Source: Deltaproteobacteria bacterium
GTDB taxonomy: Bacteria; Desulfobacterota; GWC2-55-46
Length of the DNA: 15,142 nt
Direction of reading: 5' to 3'
Assembly (NCBI GenBank): GCA_016218095.1
Contig: JACREV010000092.1
Coordinates: 1-15,142, forward strand
Each line of letters begins with the position of its first letter. Position 1 is the stretch's first letter. Positions 1-7,577 of this stretch are shown piece after piece. Both the position numbers and the translations under genes were made by a program. The notes beneath the pieces were generated by a model. It did no database searches, had not been told where the DNA came from, and saw nothing but the letters and a program-made list of their open reading frames with translations.

Positions 1-1
1 G

Positions 2-1669
2 TCCTCCGAGGACATGGAGGAGTTCAGGGAGAAGATACGGAAGGCGAAGATGCCCCCCGAGGTCGAAAAAGAGGCGTACAAGCAGGCGGACAGATTAGAG
101 ATGATGCACCCGGACGCCGCGGAGGCCGCTCTGATACGCACCTACCTTGAATGGCTCGTCGACCTCCCCTGGTCGAAGCAGACCAAGGACACGATAGACA
201 TAGACAAGGCCAAGAAGGTGCTCGACACCGACCACTATAACCTTGAGAAGATAAAGGAGAGGATACTCGAATACCTCGCGGTGAGGAAGCTCCAGGCCAA
301 GACCAAGGGGCCGATCCTCTGCTTCGTCGGCCCTCCGGGCGTGGGCAAGACCTCGCTCGGCCGCTCCATCGCCAAGGCGATGGGCCGGTCCTTCGTCCGC
401 ATCTCCCTGGGCGGCATAAAGGACGAGGCCGAGATAAGGGGCCACAGGCGGACCTACGTCGGGGCCCTTCCCGGGCGCATCATACAGGGCATAAAGCAGG
501 CGGGCACCCACAACCCGGTCTTCATGATGGACGAGATAGACAAGATCGGCATGGACTTCAGGGGAGACCCGTCCTCCGCCCTCCTTGAGGTATTGGACCC
601 GGAGCAGAACTACGCCTTCAGCGACCATTACCTGAACCTCCCCTTCGACCTCTCCAAAGTGATGTTCATAACGACCGCCAACATGGCCGACCCGATACCC
701 GAGCCGCTCCTCGACAGGATGGAGCTTATCAATCTCCCGGGCTACACCGAAGAAGAGAAGCTCGAGATAGCGAAGAAGTTCATCATCCCGAGACAGTTGA
801 AGGAGCACGGCCTTACGAAAAAGCTCCTCACCATACAGGACGAGACGCTTAAGAGGGTGATCTCGGGATATACGCGGGAAGCGGGCCTCCGTAACCTTGA
901 GAGGGAGATAGCCTCGCTCTGCAGGAAGGTCGCCAAGAGGGTCGCCTCAGGCAAGACCGGGCTTACGGTCATAACGCCGAAGCTGCTCCAGGAGTTCCTC
1001 GGTATCCCCAAGTACCTCCCCGAGGCCGAGCAGGAGACCGACGAGATAGGAGTGGCAACGGGCCTCGCCTGGACGCCTGTCGGAGGCGAGATACTCCACA
1101 TCGAGGCGACGATAATGAACGGCAAGGGGCAGTTGACCCTTACCGGACACCTGGGCGACGTCATGAAAGAATCCGCGCACGCGGCCTTGAGCTACACGAG
1201 GTCGAGGGCAAAGGAGTTCAACCTCGATCCCGATTTTTACAAGGACCTCGATCTGCACATACACGTCCCCTCCGGCGCGATACCGAAAGACGGCCCGTCG
1301 GCGGGCATCACCATGGCTACCGCCCTCATATCCGCCATAACTCAGACGCCGGTGAACAAGGATATCGCAATGACCGGCGAGATAACGCTACGCGGGAGGG
1401 TGCTCCCCATAGGCGGCGTAAAAGAAAAGTGTCTCGCGGCGCTCCGCGCCAAGATACGCACCATCATCATCCCCGAGAGGAACAAGAAGGACCTCGAGGA
1501 GATTCCGAAGGACATAAGGAAGAAGCTCACCTTCATACCGGTCAAGCACATGGACGAGGTACTGAAGGTCGTCTTCAAGGGCATGCCGAAGAAGGCGGCC
1601 CCCGGGAGACCCGCGCCTTCGAAGATAAAGAAGGTAAAGAACGCCCGGCACAAGGCCGCAAGGCCCTAG
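2..1669 (+). CDS. lon: ATP-dependent protease La (Lon), C-terminal part; 5' end outside window
   Basis: Lon is a cytosolic AAA+ serine protease that unfolds and degrades damaged and regulatory proteins. The frame is open to the left edge, so the N-terminal substrate-binding domain is missing; about 555 residues remain. Counting from the Met at base 14, the AAA+ module shows Walker A GPPGVGKT (106-113) and Walker B FMMDEIDK (170-177). The protease domain shows PKDGPSAG with catalytic Ser429, and GGVKEK with the catalytic Lys at 472; the 43-residue Ser-Lys spacing matches E. coli Lon (S679/K722). The Met at base 14 is internal, because it sits in the conserved helix before the ATPase and the codons before it are open. 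After the protease fold the protein has an unusual Lys/Arg/Pro/Ala tail from about residue 522 to 551. thiL begins 7 nt after the stop, so the two are probably co-transcribed. Identification is secure. Confidence 0.97.
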   Translation, partial: SSEDMEEFREKIRKAKMPPEVEKEAYKQADRLEMMHPDAAEAALIRTYLEWLVDLPWSKQTKDTIDIDKAKKVLDTDHYNLEKIKERILEYLAVRKLQAKTKGPILCFVGPPGVGKTSLGRSIAKAMGRSFVRISLGGIKDEAEIRGHRRTYVGALPGRIIQGIKQAGTHNPVFMMDEIDKIGMDFRGDPSSALLEVLDPEQNYAFSDHYLNLPFDLSKVMFITTANMADPIPEPLLDRMELINLPGYTEEEKLEIAKKFIIPRQLKEHGLTKKLLTIQDETLKRVISGYTREAGLRNLEREIASLCRKVAKRVASGKTGLTVITPKLLQEFLGIPKYLPEAEQETDEIGVATGLAWTPVGGEILHIEATIMNGKGQLTLTGHLGDVMKESAHAALSYTRSRAKEFNLDPDFYKDLDLHIHVPSGAIPKDGPSAGITMATALISAITQTPVNKDIAMTGEITLRGRVLPIGGVKEKCLAALRAKIRTIIIPERNKKDLEEIPKDIRKKLTFIPVKHMDEVLKVVFKGMPKKAAPGRPAPSKIKKVKNARHKAARP

Positions 1670-1676
1670 ACCTCAA

Positions 1677-2774
1677 TTGAAGAAGACGAAGGTAGAGAAC
1701 GAAGACGCCTTTGTGAAAGAGCTCGCAAAGAGGTTTGCCTCCCCTCTCGAGGGGAGGCAAACCTCTAACAGGCTGACGAAGAAGCAGGGGCGAGGGGGGC
1801 GAGAGGGGCGCGCCGCCTCGGGCGTGCCTGCCGTAGCTCCCGCGTGGCGTCGCGTGATAAAGTCGATCGGCGACGACACGAGCGTGACGCTCCCCTCCCC
1901 CGGCTCTGTCCTCTTGACGACCACAGACACCCTCGTAGAATCCACCCACTTCGAACGCCCATACACGCCGGCACGGCTCCTCGGCAGAAAGGCGCTCTCT
2001 GTCTCGCTCTCCGACATAGCGGCGATGGGCGGGGCCCCTCTCTTCTTTCTCGTCTCCATTACCTTCCCCGCCGGGATCGACAAGAAGTACATCGACGGCA
2101 TCTACGACGGGTTCAAGTCCTGTTCGGATGAGTTCGGCGTACCCCTCATAGGCGGGAACACCGCGCGCGCCCCCATTGTTACGATCTCGACTACCGTCCT
2201 CGGCGAGGTCAAGAGAGGGCGCGAGGTCTTAAGAAGCGGGGCGAGGCCCGGAGACATTATCTTTGTGACAGGCACACCCGGCGATTCCGCCTTAGGCCTC
2301 AAGGTCTTGCAGAACCACGGCCTGAAGGCCCTCAAGGGCCGCTTCAAAAGGGCGGCCTTAAGGCACCTCGACCCGGCCCCGAGGTTGTCTGCGGGGCAGG
2401 AGCTCTCACGCTTAAAACTCGCCACCTCCATGATAGACGTAAGCGACGGCGTCGCACTCGACCTTAAGAGGTTGACTCAGGCGAGCGGCGCAGGGGCCGA
2501 GATATGCTTGAGCGGTTTCCCGATCTCGAAAGAACTCAAGCTGTTTTCAGAGACCACAGGGACCCCCTGGGGAGAGCTTGCGCTCTCGGGCGGGGAGGAC
2601 TACGAGCTCCTCTTTACCGCGCGTCCAAAGGACGAAAAAAAAGTAGCGGCCTTAAGCCGCTCGCTCGGCCTGAAAATGACCCGGATAGGCCGCATCACCG
2701 AAACGGGCCTTAATGTCATCGGAGCGGACGGAAGACCCGTTAAACTCAAGCGCCTCGGGTTTGAACACTTCTGA
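1677..2774 (+). CDS. thiL: Thiamine-monophosphate kinase ThiL with an in-frame palindromic insert
   Basis: ThiL phosphorylates thiamine monophosphate with ATP to give thiamine diphosphate in the cytosol. Family motifs are in order: SIGDDTSV (63-70), TTTDTLVESTHF (81-92), SLSDIAAMGGAP (110-121), GGNTARA (159-165, where GGD is more usual), IDVSDG (253-258) and GGEDYELLFT (305-314). The TTG start at 1677 is chosen because the N-terminal helix EDAFVKELAKRF matches the family and no ATG precedes the GDD motif. A GTG at about residue 60 would delete that helix. No strong ribosome-binding site is visible, and the start lies 7 nt after the lon stop, so translational coupling is likely. The protein has 365 residues against roughly 320-330 for the family. 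The excess of about 37 residues lies between the first helix and the GDD motif (about 21-59) and is Arg/Gly-rich. That DNA begins with a perfect 38-nt palindrome, so it looks inserted. Whether the enzyme tolerates it is unknown. Confidence 0.93.
   Translation: MKKTKVENEDAFVKELAKRFASPLEGRQTSNRLTKKQGRGGREGRAASGVPAVAPAWRRVIKSIGDDTSVTLPSPGSVLLTTTDTLVESTHFERPYTPARLLGRKALSVSLSDIAAMGGAPLFFLVSITFPAGIDKKYIDGIYDGFKSCSDEFGVPLIGGNTARAPIVTISTTVLGEVKRGREVLRSGARPGDIIFVTGTPGDSALGLKVLQNHGLKALKGRFKRAALRHLDPAPRLSAGQELSRLKLATSMIDVSDGVALDLKRLTQASGAGAEICLSGFPISKELKLFSETTGTPWGELALSGGEDYELLFTARPKDEKKVAALSRSLGLKMTRIGRITETGLNVIGADGRPVKLKRLGFEHF
1729..1766 (+). repeat. Perfect palindrome inside thiL
   Basis: Arms 1729-1746 and 1749-1766 are exact reverse complements (18 bp) around a 2-nt centre. 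The left arm begins AGAGGTTTGCCTCCCC. The element is read in frame within thiL as part of RFASPLEGRQTSNR. The following bases to about 1850 are G-rich and low in complexity, and encode the rest of the extra segment. Its GGGGAGG cores resemble the repeats between larB and larC, so it may belong to a resident palindromic repeat family; that link is an inference. Confidence 0.9.
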
Positions 2775-2796
2775 GCCAAAAGGGCTCAAAAAAGTC

Positions 2797-2869
2797 CTTT
2801 AATCATTAAAGTTTCACCTGAAATCAGTCGAAATATTGCAGGTATGCGAGCGACCGAGTGACGCATGCC
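2797..2869 (+). promoter_or_regulatory. Dyads upstream of the chemosensory promoter
   Basis: Two inverted repeats lie between thiL and the MCP promoter. CTTTAAT-C-ATTAAAG (2797-2811) is a perfect 15-bp dyad. GGTATGCG (2841-2848) can pair with CGCATGCC (2862-2869) with one G-T wobble, and ends 1 nt before the -35 hexamer. Either could be an operator or a residual repeat. No regulator can be named from sequence. Confidence 0.3.
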
Positions 2870-2870
2870 G

Positions 2871-2900
2871 TTGACTTCACCTTTCATGCGGACTTATAAT
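2871..2900 (+). promoter_or_regulatory. Sigma-70 promoter of the chemosensory operon
   Basis: TTGACT (2871-2876), an 18-nt spacer and a perfect TATAAT (2895-2900) predict transcription from about 2907. That leaves a leader of about 42 nt before the GTG at 2949. The promoter lies downstream of the ATG at 2865, which rules out that upstream start. Confidence 0.8.
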
Positions 2901-2948
2901 ACTTACCCGGGATTGAAGGTTACCTCGACCCTTAAAAAGGCGGTAAAA

Positions 2949-4214
2949 GTGAACAGTGTGCGTATTCCGATAGGCTATAAATTCATAATCGGCTTCATCA
3001 TCGTCGTCGCGGCCGCGGCGTTCGTCCCGGACATAATAGAGAAGACCGGGGTCACCGAGTGGCTCATGCAGCCCTTGAGCTTCCTTACCGCGATGATAAT
3101 AGGGCTCATCCTCGGCTCCATATTCACGAGGAACTTTACAAGGAACTTCAGCCTCCTTACGAACACCGCGCAGAGGATAAGCCAGGGCGACTTAAGGGAG
3201 GCCGAGGGGCTCGGCGACATGGTATTCAGGGACGAGACGAGCGACCTCGAGGAGTCGCTCTCGCTCATGTCGAGGAACCTTAAGACCCTTGTCGGCCACA
3301 TGAGGGATACCTGTAATAACCTCACGGAAGCGCAGGAGACGCTCTCAGCCGTGGTAGCCAAGGGCCACGACACCTCGAAGGAGGTCATCTCAGGGACGTC
3401 GTCGATCTTCGACGGCGCGCTCGAGCAGGCGAACCACATAGGGGACGCCTCCTCCACCATAAAGTCGATGGCCGAGCTCGCCGACGACGTCGCAAACAAG
3501 GTCACAGAGAGCGTGAACGCGTCGCAAAAGGTCAACTCCATGGTCCAGCGGGGAGCGACCACCGCCACCTCGGCGATGGAGAAGATGGAGACGATCTTCA
3601 GCGGCATAGAGAACACCGAGAGCGCGGCGAAGAGGCTCAAGGAGAAACTCAACGACATACCGAAGATACTCGACGTCATAACTCACATCTCCCGCCAGAC
3701 CGACCTCCTCGCGCTGAACGCGACGATCGAGGCCTCGAAGGCCGGCGAGCACGGAAGGGGCTTCGCCATGGTAGCCGAAGAGGTCAGGCGCTTCGCCGAC
3801 AACACCAACAACTCGGTCCAGGACGTCTCGCTCATCGTTAAAGAGCTCCGGATGGAGGTCGAAAGGGTCGTTTCGTCCGCGAGCGAAGGCACCTCGAACC
3901 TCAAGGGCGGCAGGGACGACCTTAGGAAGATAAGAGAGATACTCGTCGACATAACCAACTACACGTCGGACGTCGCCGAGAAGGCGACGCTCATCCTCGG
4001 GCTCACGCACAAGCAGAAGGAGAAGGCGGAAAAGACCGTAGAGATAGTCGAGGCCGTTGCCAAGATTGCGCGGGAGAACCTCTCGACTACCGAAGAGGTG
4101 GAAGCGGCCGTCGAGAGGCACGGCACGTCTATAAACGAGACCATCGCCGCCTCCGAGAAGCTCTCCGTCCTCTCAAAGGAGCTCAAATCCGTGGTCGCCA
4201 GGTTCACCACATAA
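2949..4214 (+). CDS. Methyl-accepting chemotaxis protein without an external sensor domain
   Basis: This is a membrane chemoreceptor that controls CheA kinase activity. From the GTG at 2949 it has 421 residues. Two membrane helices (about 12-27 and 43-59) are joined by a loop of only about 15 residues, so there is no periplasmic ligand-binding domain. A HAMP-like segment follows (about 60-115), then a long coiled coil with the receptor hairpin tip at about 244-285, containing QTDLLALNATIEASKAGEHG. The tip has Asp where QTN is usual. No C-terminal CheR-binding pentapeptide is seen; the protein ends VVARFTT. The GTG start is preferred because AAGGCGG lies just upstream and a strong promoter lies between this codon and the upstream ATG at 2865. 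Its stop overlaps the cheW start (TAATG). The receptor probably senses membrane state, cytoplasmic signals or partner proteins; the stimulus cannot be read from sequence. Confidence 0.9.
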   Translation: MNSVRIPIGYKFIIGFIIVVAAAAFVPDIIEKTGVTEWLMQPLSFLTAMIIGLILGSIFTRNFTRNFSLLTNTAQRISQGDLREAEGLGDMVFRDETSDLEESLSLMSRNLKTLVGHMRDTCNNLTEAQETLSAVVAKGHDTSKEVISGTSSIFDGALEQANHIGDASSTIKSMAELADDVANKVTESVNASQKVNSMVQRGATTATSAMEKMETIFSGIENTESAAKRLKEKLNDIPKILDVITHISRQTDLLALNATIEASKAGEHGRGFAMVAEEVRRFADNTNNSVQDVSLIVKELRMEVERVVSSASEGTSNLKGGRDDLRKIREILVDITNYTSDVAEKATLILGLTHKQKEKAEKTVEIVEAVAKIARENLSTTEEVEAAVERHGTSINETIAASEKLSVLSKELKSVVARFTT

Positions 4215-4657
4215 TGTTCGGGGACAAGCTCGTCATACAGCTCGAGGGGGCGCGTCTCGCAGTCGACACCTCCGCGGTCGCGGGCATAGTAGAGGTAGAC
4301 GGGATGCCGTTCCTGCCGGGGAGGACCGGGTTCGTCTCCGGCGTCATCTCGCTTCGTAACGAGCCGGTGACCGTAATCGACCTCAAGATGGCCTTCGGCG
4401 CGTGGCCGTCGCCTACCAAGGGCACTCACAGGGTGATAGTGGTGCGCGACAAGGCGGTGCTACTCGGGCTCGACGCCGGGGAGGCGCCGATATCGTTCTA
4501 CTGGGCAGAGGAGCTCAAGACCTGCCCCTTCAGGAAGGGCTCGGGCTACATAAGGGGCGAGTTCGACACCGACGACGGGCCGCTCTCGCTCCTCGACTGG
4601 AAGACGCTTTTCGAAGAGACGACAAGAATACTGCACCTGGAAGGTGGACGTGGCTAA
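4214..4657 (+). CDS. cheW: CheW-family chemotaxis coupling protein
   Basis: CheW bridges receptors and CheA in the cytoplasmic signalling array. The 147 residues form a single CheW domain: the N-terminal strand block with GDKLVIQLEGARLAVD, the central VSGVISLRNEPVTVIDL segment typical of the fold (about 42-58), and a C-terminal half ending in LLDWKTLF. The ATG overlaps the MCP stop by one base (TAATG), so translation is probably coupled, and the CheY gene starts before this one ends. The fold is clear. The central and C-terminal parts are divergent from classical CheW, as is common for accessory chemosensory systems. Confidence 0.85.
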   Translation: MFGDKLVIQLEGARLAVDTSAVAGIVEVDGMPFLPGRTGFVSGVISLRNEPVTVIDLKMAFGAWPSPTKGTHRVIVVRDKAVLLGLDAGEAPISFYWAEELKTCPFRKGSGYIRGEFDTDDGPLSLLDWKTLFEETTRILHLEGGRG

Positions 4658-5012
4658 AAGGGTTGTCATCGCGGACGATGCGGATTTTCACAGGACGGTG
4701 CTTAAAGACATACTCACGAAGGGCGGCTTCGAAGTAGTGGCAGAGGCCGTAAACGGGGAAGAGGCTCTCTCCAGCGCGAGGGCCTTGAGGCCCGACATAG
4801 TCATACTCGACATAGTCATGCCGCTTATGAACGGGATAGAGGCGGCCCGCGAGATAAGGCTCATCGAGCCGCCGGTAAAGATAATCATGTGCACCTCGCT
4901 CGGGTACGAGCCGATCGTGGAAGAGGCGCTGAAATCCGGCGCCTGCGCCTACATAGTGAAACCCCTCTCAGAGAAGAAGGTCCTTGCGGTGCTTGCCGCC
5001 CTCAAGGACTAA
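4650..5012 (+). CDS. cheY: CheY-like single-domain response regulator
   Basis: This is a 120-residue receiver domain with no output domain; it is phosphorylated by CheA and acts by protein binding in the cytosol. Numbered from the GTG at 4650, the acidic pair is Asp9/Asp10, the phosphoacceptor Asp54 (VILDIVMP), the switch Thr82 (MCTS) and the conserved Lys104 (VKP). This GTG is preferred over the GTG at 4644 because GGAAGG (4639-4644) lies 5 nt upstream of it, and MAKRVVIADD is a typical CheY beginning. It overlaps cheW by 8 nt. With cheA directly downstream it is the natural phosphoryl acceptor of this module. Whether its target is a flagellar motor, pili or something else cannot be decided here. 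Confidence 0.92.
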   Translation: MAKRVVIADDADFHRTVLKDILTKGGFEVVAEAVNGEEALSSARALRPDIVILDIVMPLMNGIEAAREIRLIEPPVKIIMCTSLGYEPIVEEALKSGACAYIVKPLSEKKVLAVLAALKD

Positions 5013-5024
5013 AGGCGTCCCCTC

Positions 5025-6644
5025 ATGGACACGTCCAAATACAAGGCCCTCTACCTACAGGAGACGAACTCCCATCTATCCGGCATAGAGGCCGGGCTGC
5101 TCGACCTTGAGAAGGGGTCTGTCTCGGAGGTCGACAACCTCTTCAGGCACTACCATTCGATAAAGGGCATGTCCGCGTCGATGGGCTACGAGCCCTTGAT
5201 GGTCCTCGCGCACGAGGAGGAAGGCCTCCTCGAAAAGATAAGGTCAAAGAGCCTCGAGACGACCCCTGAGATAATCGGAACGCTCTTCGAGTGCCTCGAC
5301 GCCTTGAAGAGACTCGCGGCAAAGGTCGAGGCGGACGAGCCGCTCGACATCGATATCTCCGCTTTTTTAACCAGGCTCAAGGCGCTCTCGGAAGGAAAAC
5401 CCTCTCCTGCCCCAAAGCCTGTCTTTGAACCGACCGTCGCCGTTCAACCGGCCGCCGGCGGGGGCGGCGCGGAGCTCAAGATATCGAACGTCATGAAGGT
5501 CGAGGGCAGGGTATTTGACGAGCTCCTGACGACAGTCGGCGACCTGTTCATGGCCCTCTCCTCGTTCAAGGAATTGTCCCAGCGCTCCCGCTCGATAGAG
5601 CTCAAGGACGGGGTCCACCTCCTCGGCAAATCCGTCAACACGCTCCACCAGAACATACTCTCCGCCCGGATGCTCCCCATAAGGGACTTGACCGAGACCC
5701 TCCCGAGGATAGTACGCGACATCGCCAACAGGGCGGGGAAGGTTGTGGACCTCAAGATAGAGGGCGCGGAGATAAGCCTCGACCGCTCGATACTCGAAGA
5801 CCTCGGCTCCCCGCTCGTCCATATAATAAGAAACGCCGTTGACCACGGCATAGAGACCCCCAATGAGAGGGAATCCGCGGGAAAGCCGCGCTCAGGGACG
5901 ATAACCTTCCGCGCGCACGCGAGGAAGGACCGCGCCGTAATAGAGGTCTCTGACGACGGGCGCGGCATAGACTCCGAAAAGATCAGGATGAAGGCCGTGG
6001 AAAAGGGGGCCGACCCGAGGAGGGTCGCGGCGATGACGAGGAAGGAAGCACTCCTCCTCGTATGCCTCCCGGGGCTGACGAGCGCCGAGACAGTCACCGA
6101 GACCTCCGGCAGGGGTGTGGGCATGGACATAGTGAAGGCCGTGGTGGAAGGGCTCGGCGGCGCGCTCGAGATAGAAACGGAACCCGGCAAGGGTACGACG
6201 ATACGCATGGAGCTCCCGAGGACGACCTCTATCGTAAAGACGCTCCTCGTCACCGCCGGGTCCGAGCAGTTCCTCTTCCCTATAACAAAGATAGAGAAGG
6301 TGATAGAGCGGGGGGGGGAGGCGCCATCCTCAATCGAGTACGCCGGGCATGAAGTGCCGGTCGTCGACCTCGCGTCCATCATAGGGCTCCCCGGCTCCGA
6401 GGCTGGGCCGTCATCGACCATCGTGATAGTAGAAAAAGAGCAAGAGGGCGAGGAAAGGGGGTTCATCGGCCTCAAGGTCGACGACTTCGGTGTAGAGCTC
6501 GACGCGTACATAAAGCCGCTCCTGCCGCCGATGTCGCGGCTCTGGGGTGTGGCCGGCATCACCATCATGGGCGACGGCAGGCCCGTATTCCTCCTCGATA
6601 TCCCGCAGATATTATCCAGGGTCTCATCCCGCCCATCCTTGTAA
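5025..6644 (+). CDS. cheA: Chemotaxis histidine kinase CheA, short form without evident P2 domain
   Basis: CheA autophosphorylates and passes phosphate to the neighbouring CheY. Domains in the 539 residues: Hpt/P1 at 1-120 with phosphorylated His44 in YHSIKG; a Pro/Ala/Gly linker at about 123-148; the dimerisation domain at about 150-215; the ATPase with N box HIIRNAVDHGI (266-276), G1 box DDGRGID (310-316) and G2 box GRGVGMD (362-368); and a CheW-like regulatory domain from about 400 to the end. The linker is too short for the P2 CheY-docking domain of enteric CheA, which is about 650 residues long. AAAGG (5011-5015) sits 9 nt before the ATG, and only 12 nt separate it from cheY. It is the last gene of the operon. 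No cheR, cheB, cheD or flagellar gene is present in the window. Confidence 0.95.
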   Translation: MDTSKYKALYLQETNSHLSGIEAGLLDLEKGSVSEVDNLFRHYHSIKGMSASMGYEPLMVLAHEEEGLLEKIRSKSLETTPEIIGTLFECLDALKRLAAKVEADEPLDIDISAFLTRLKALSEGKPSPAPKPVFEPTVAVQPAAGGGGAELKISNVMKVEGRVFDELLTTVGDLFMALSSFKELSQRSRSIELKDGVHLLGKSVNTLHQNILSARMLPIRDLTETLPRIVRDIANRAGKVVDLKIEGAEISLDRSILEDLGSPLVHIIRNAVDHGIETPNERESAGKPRSGTITFRAHARKDRAVIEVSDDGRGIDSEKIRMKAVEKGADPRRVAAMTRKEALLLVCLPGLTSAETVTETSGRGVGMDIVKAVVEGLGGALEIETEPGKGTTIRMELPRTTSIVKTLLVTAGSEQFLFPITKIEKVIERGGEAPSSIEYAGHEVPVVDLASIIGLPGSEAGPSSTIVIVEKEQEGEERGFIGLKVDDFGVELDAYIKPLLPPMSRLWGVAGITIMGDGRPVFLLDIPQILSRVSSRPSL

Positions 6645-6715
6645 TTCGCCATTTCAAAGACATCTGTTTTCTGATATTCTTAAAAATATCCGAACATGAA
6701 AAGGTATTTTACGAG

Positions 6716-7465
6716 ATGAACGTAGCCGCCCTGAAAAGGCTCCTTGAAGGCGTCCGTGACGGAAAGACCGGCATAGACGACGCGCTCCACGAGCTGAAGG
6801 CCTTGCCGTTCGAGGACCTCGAGTTCGCGACCATCGACACGCACAGGGCTCTCCGCCAGGGCTTCCCCGAGGTCATATTCGGCCAGGGAAAGACCATCGC
6901 CCAGATAAAGGCGATAACCAGGGCCATGCTCACGCGGAAGGAAAACGTCCTTATCACGAGATGCGAAGCAGATAAGGGCAAGGCCCTGAAGAAGGCCTTC
7001 CCAAAGGCCTCGTACAACGAGACCGCGCGGACCATATTCATAGAGTCTCATGAGATAATCGAGGGCGGGCGCGGGACCGTCCTCGTCGTATGCGCCGGGA
7101 CCTCCGACGTGCCGGTCGCCGAAGAGGCGGCTATAACCGCCGAGTGCATGGGGAACAGGGTCGAGAGGCTCTATGACGTCGGGGTCGCGGGGATACACAG
7201 GCTCTTGCATAGAAAAAAAGACCTCTGGGCCGCGAACGTCCTCGTGGTCGTCGCCGGGATGGAAGGGGCGCTCCCGAGCGTCGTCGCCGGGCTCGTCTCA
7301 AGGCCGGTCGTGGCAGTGCCGACGAGCATCGGGTACGGCGCGAACCTCGGCGGCATCACGACCCTCCTCGCCATGCTCAACTCCTGCGCGGCAGGGGTGT
7401 CTGTAGTAAACATCGACAACGGCTTCGGCGCTGGCGTGGTGGCGAGCCTGATAAACAGGGAGTAG
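6716..7465 (+). CDS. larB: LarB, pyridinium-3,5-biscarboxylic acid mononucleotide synthase
   Basis: LarB carboxylates and hydrolyses nicotinic acid adenine dinucleotide to pyridinium-3,5-biscarboxylic acid mononucleotide, the first step of nickel-pincer cofactor synthesis. The 249 residues match the family along their length: N-terminal helices with GFPEVIFGQGKT (49-60), then the PurE-like domain with CAGTSDVPVAEEA (126-138), GVAGIHRLL (156-164), VVVAGMEGALPSVVAGL (177-193), VPTSIGYG (201-208) and a C-terminal VNIDNGFGAG (231-240). No strong ribosome-binding site is seen near the ATG. A 7-codon ORF (6696-6719) with AAAAGG nearby overlaps the start as ATGA and could couple translation. larC follows after a repeat-filled gap. 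A weak extended -10 (TGATATTCT, 6672-6680) is the only promoter candidate upstream. Confidence 0.93.
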   Translation: MNVAALKRLLEGVRDGKTGIDDALHELKALPFEDLEFATIDTHRALRQGFPEVIFGQGKTIAQIKAITRAMLTRKENVLITRCEADKGKALKKAFPKASYNETARTIFIESHEIIEGGRGTVLVVCAGTSDVPVAEEAAITAECMGNRVERLYDVGVAGIHRLLHRKKDLWAANVLVVVAGMEGALPSVVAGLVSRPVVAVPTSIGYGANLGGITTLLAMLNSCAAGVSVVNIDNGFGAGVVASLINRE

Positions 7466-7473
7466 GTTTAGTT

Positions 7474-7556
7474 TTGTCATCGCGAGCAAGGCGAAGCGAT
7501 CTCATCTTTGCGAGCCCTTGAGATTGCTTCGGGGTACCCCCCCCTCGCAATGACAA
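7474..7556 (+). repeat. Imperfect palindromic repeat, GTCATTGCGAG / CGAAGCAATCTC type
   Basis: TTGTCATCGCGAG (7474-7486) pairs with CTCGCAATGACAA (7544-7556) with one mismatch. Inside, CGAAGCGATCTCA (7492-7504) pairs with TGAGATTGCTTCG (7519-7531), again with one mismatch. The whole 83-nt unit can fold as one long hairpin. Sequences of this pattern are widespread intergenic repeats in many bacterial genomes. Confidence 0.85.
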
Positions 7557-7577
7557 GATTGAATTAGATTCTTCGCC

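Noticed and set aside
2772..2792. Terminator after thiL (TGAGCC/GGCTCA hairpin)
   Set aside because: The stem is followed by A residues rather than T residues on the plus strand, so it is not a typical intrinsic terminator.
2865..2948. Upstream ATG start for the MCP (adds 28 residues)
   Set aside because: A near-consensus promoter lies within this stretch, and the GTG at 2949 has a Shine-Dalgarno site and the natural family N-terminus.
5444..6652. 402-codon minus-strand frame opposite cheA
   Set aside because: Shadow of the GC-rich cheA coding frame; low-complexity Ser/Pro-rich translation with no family features.
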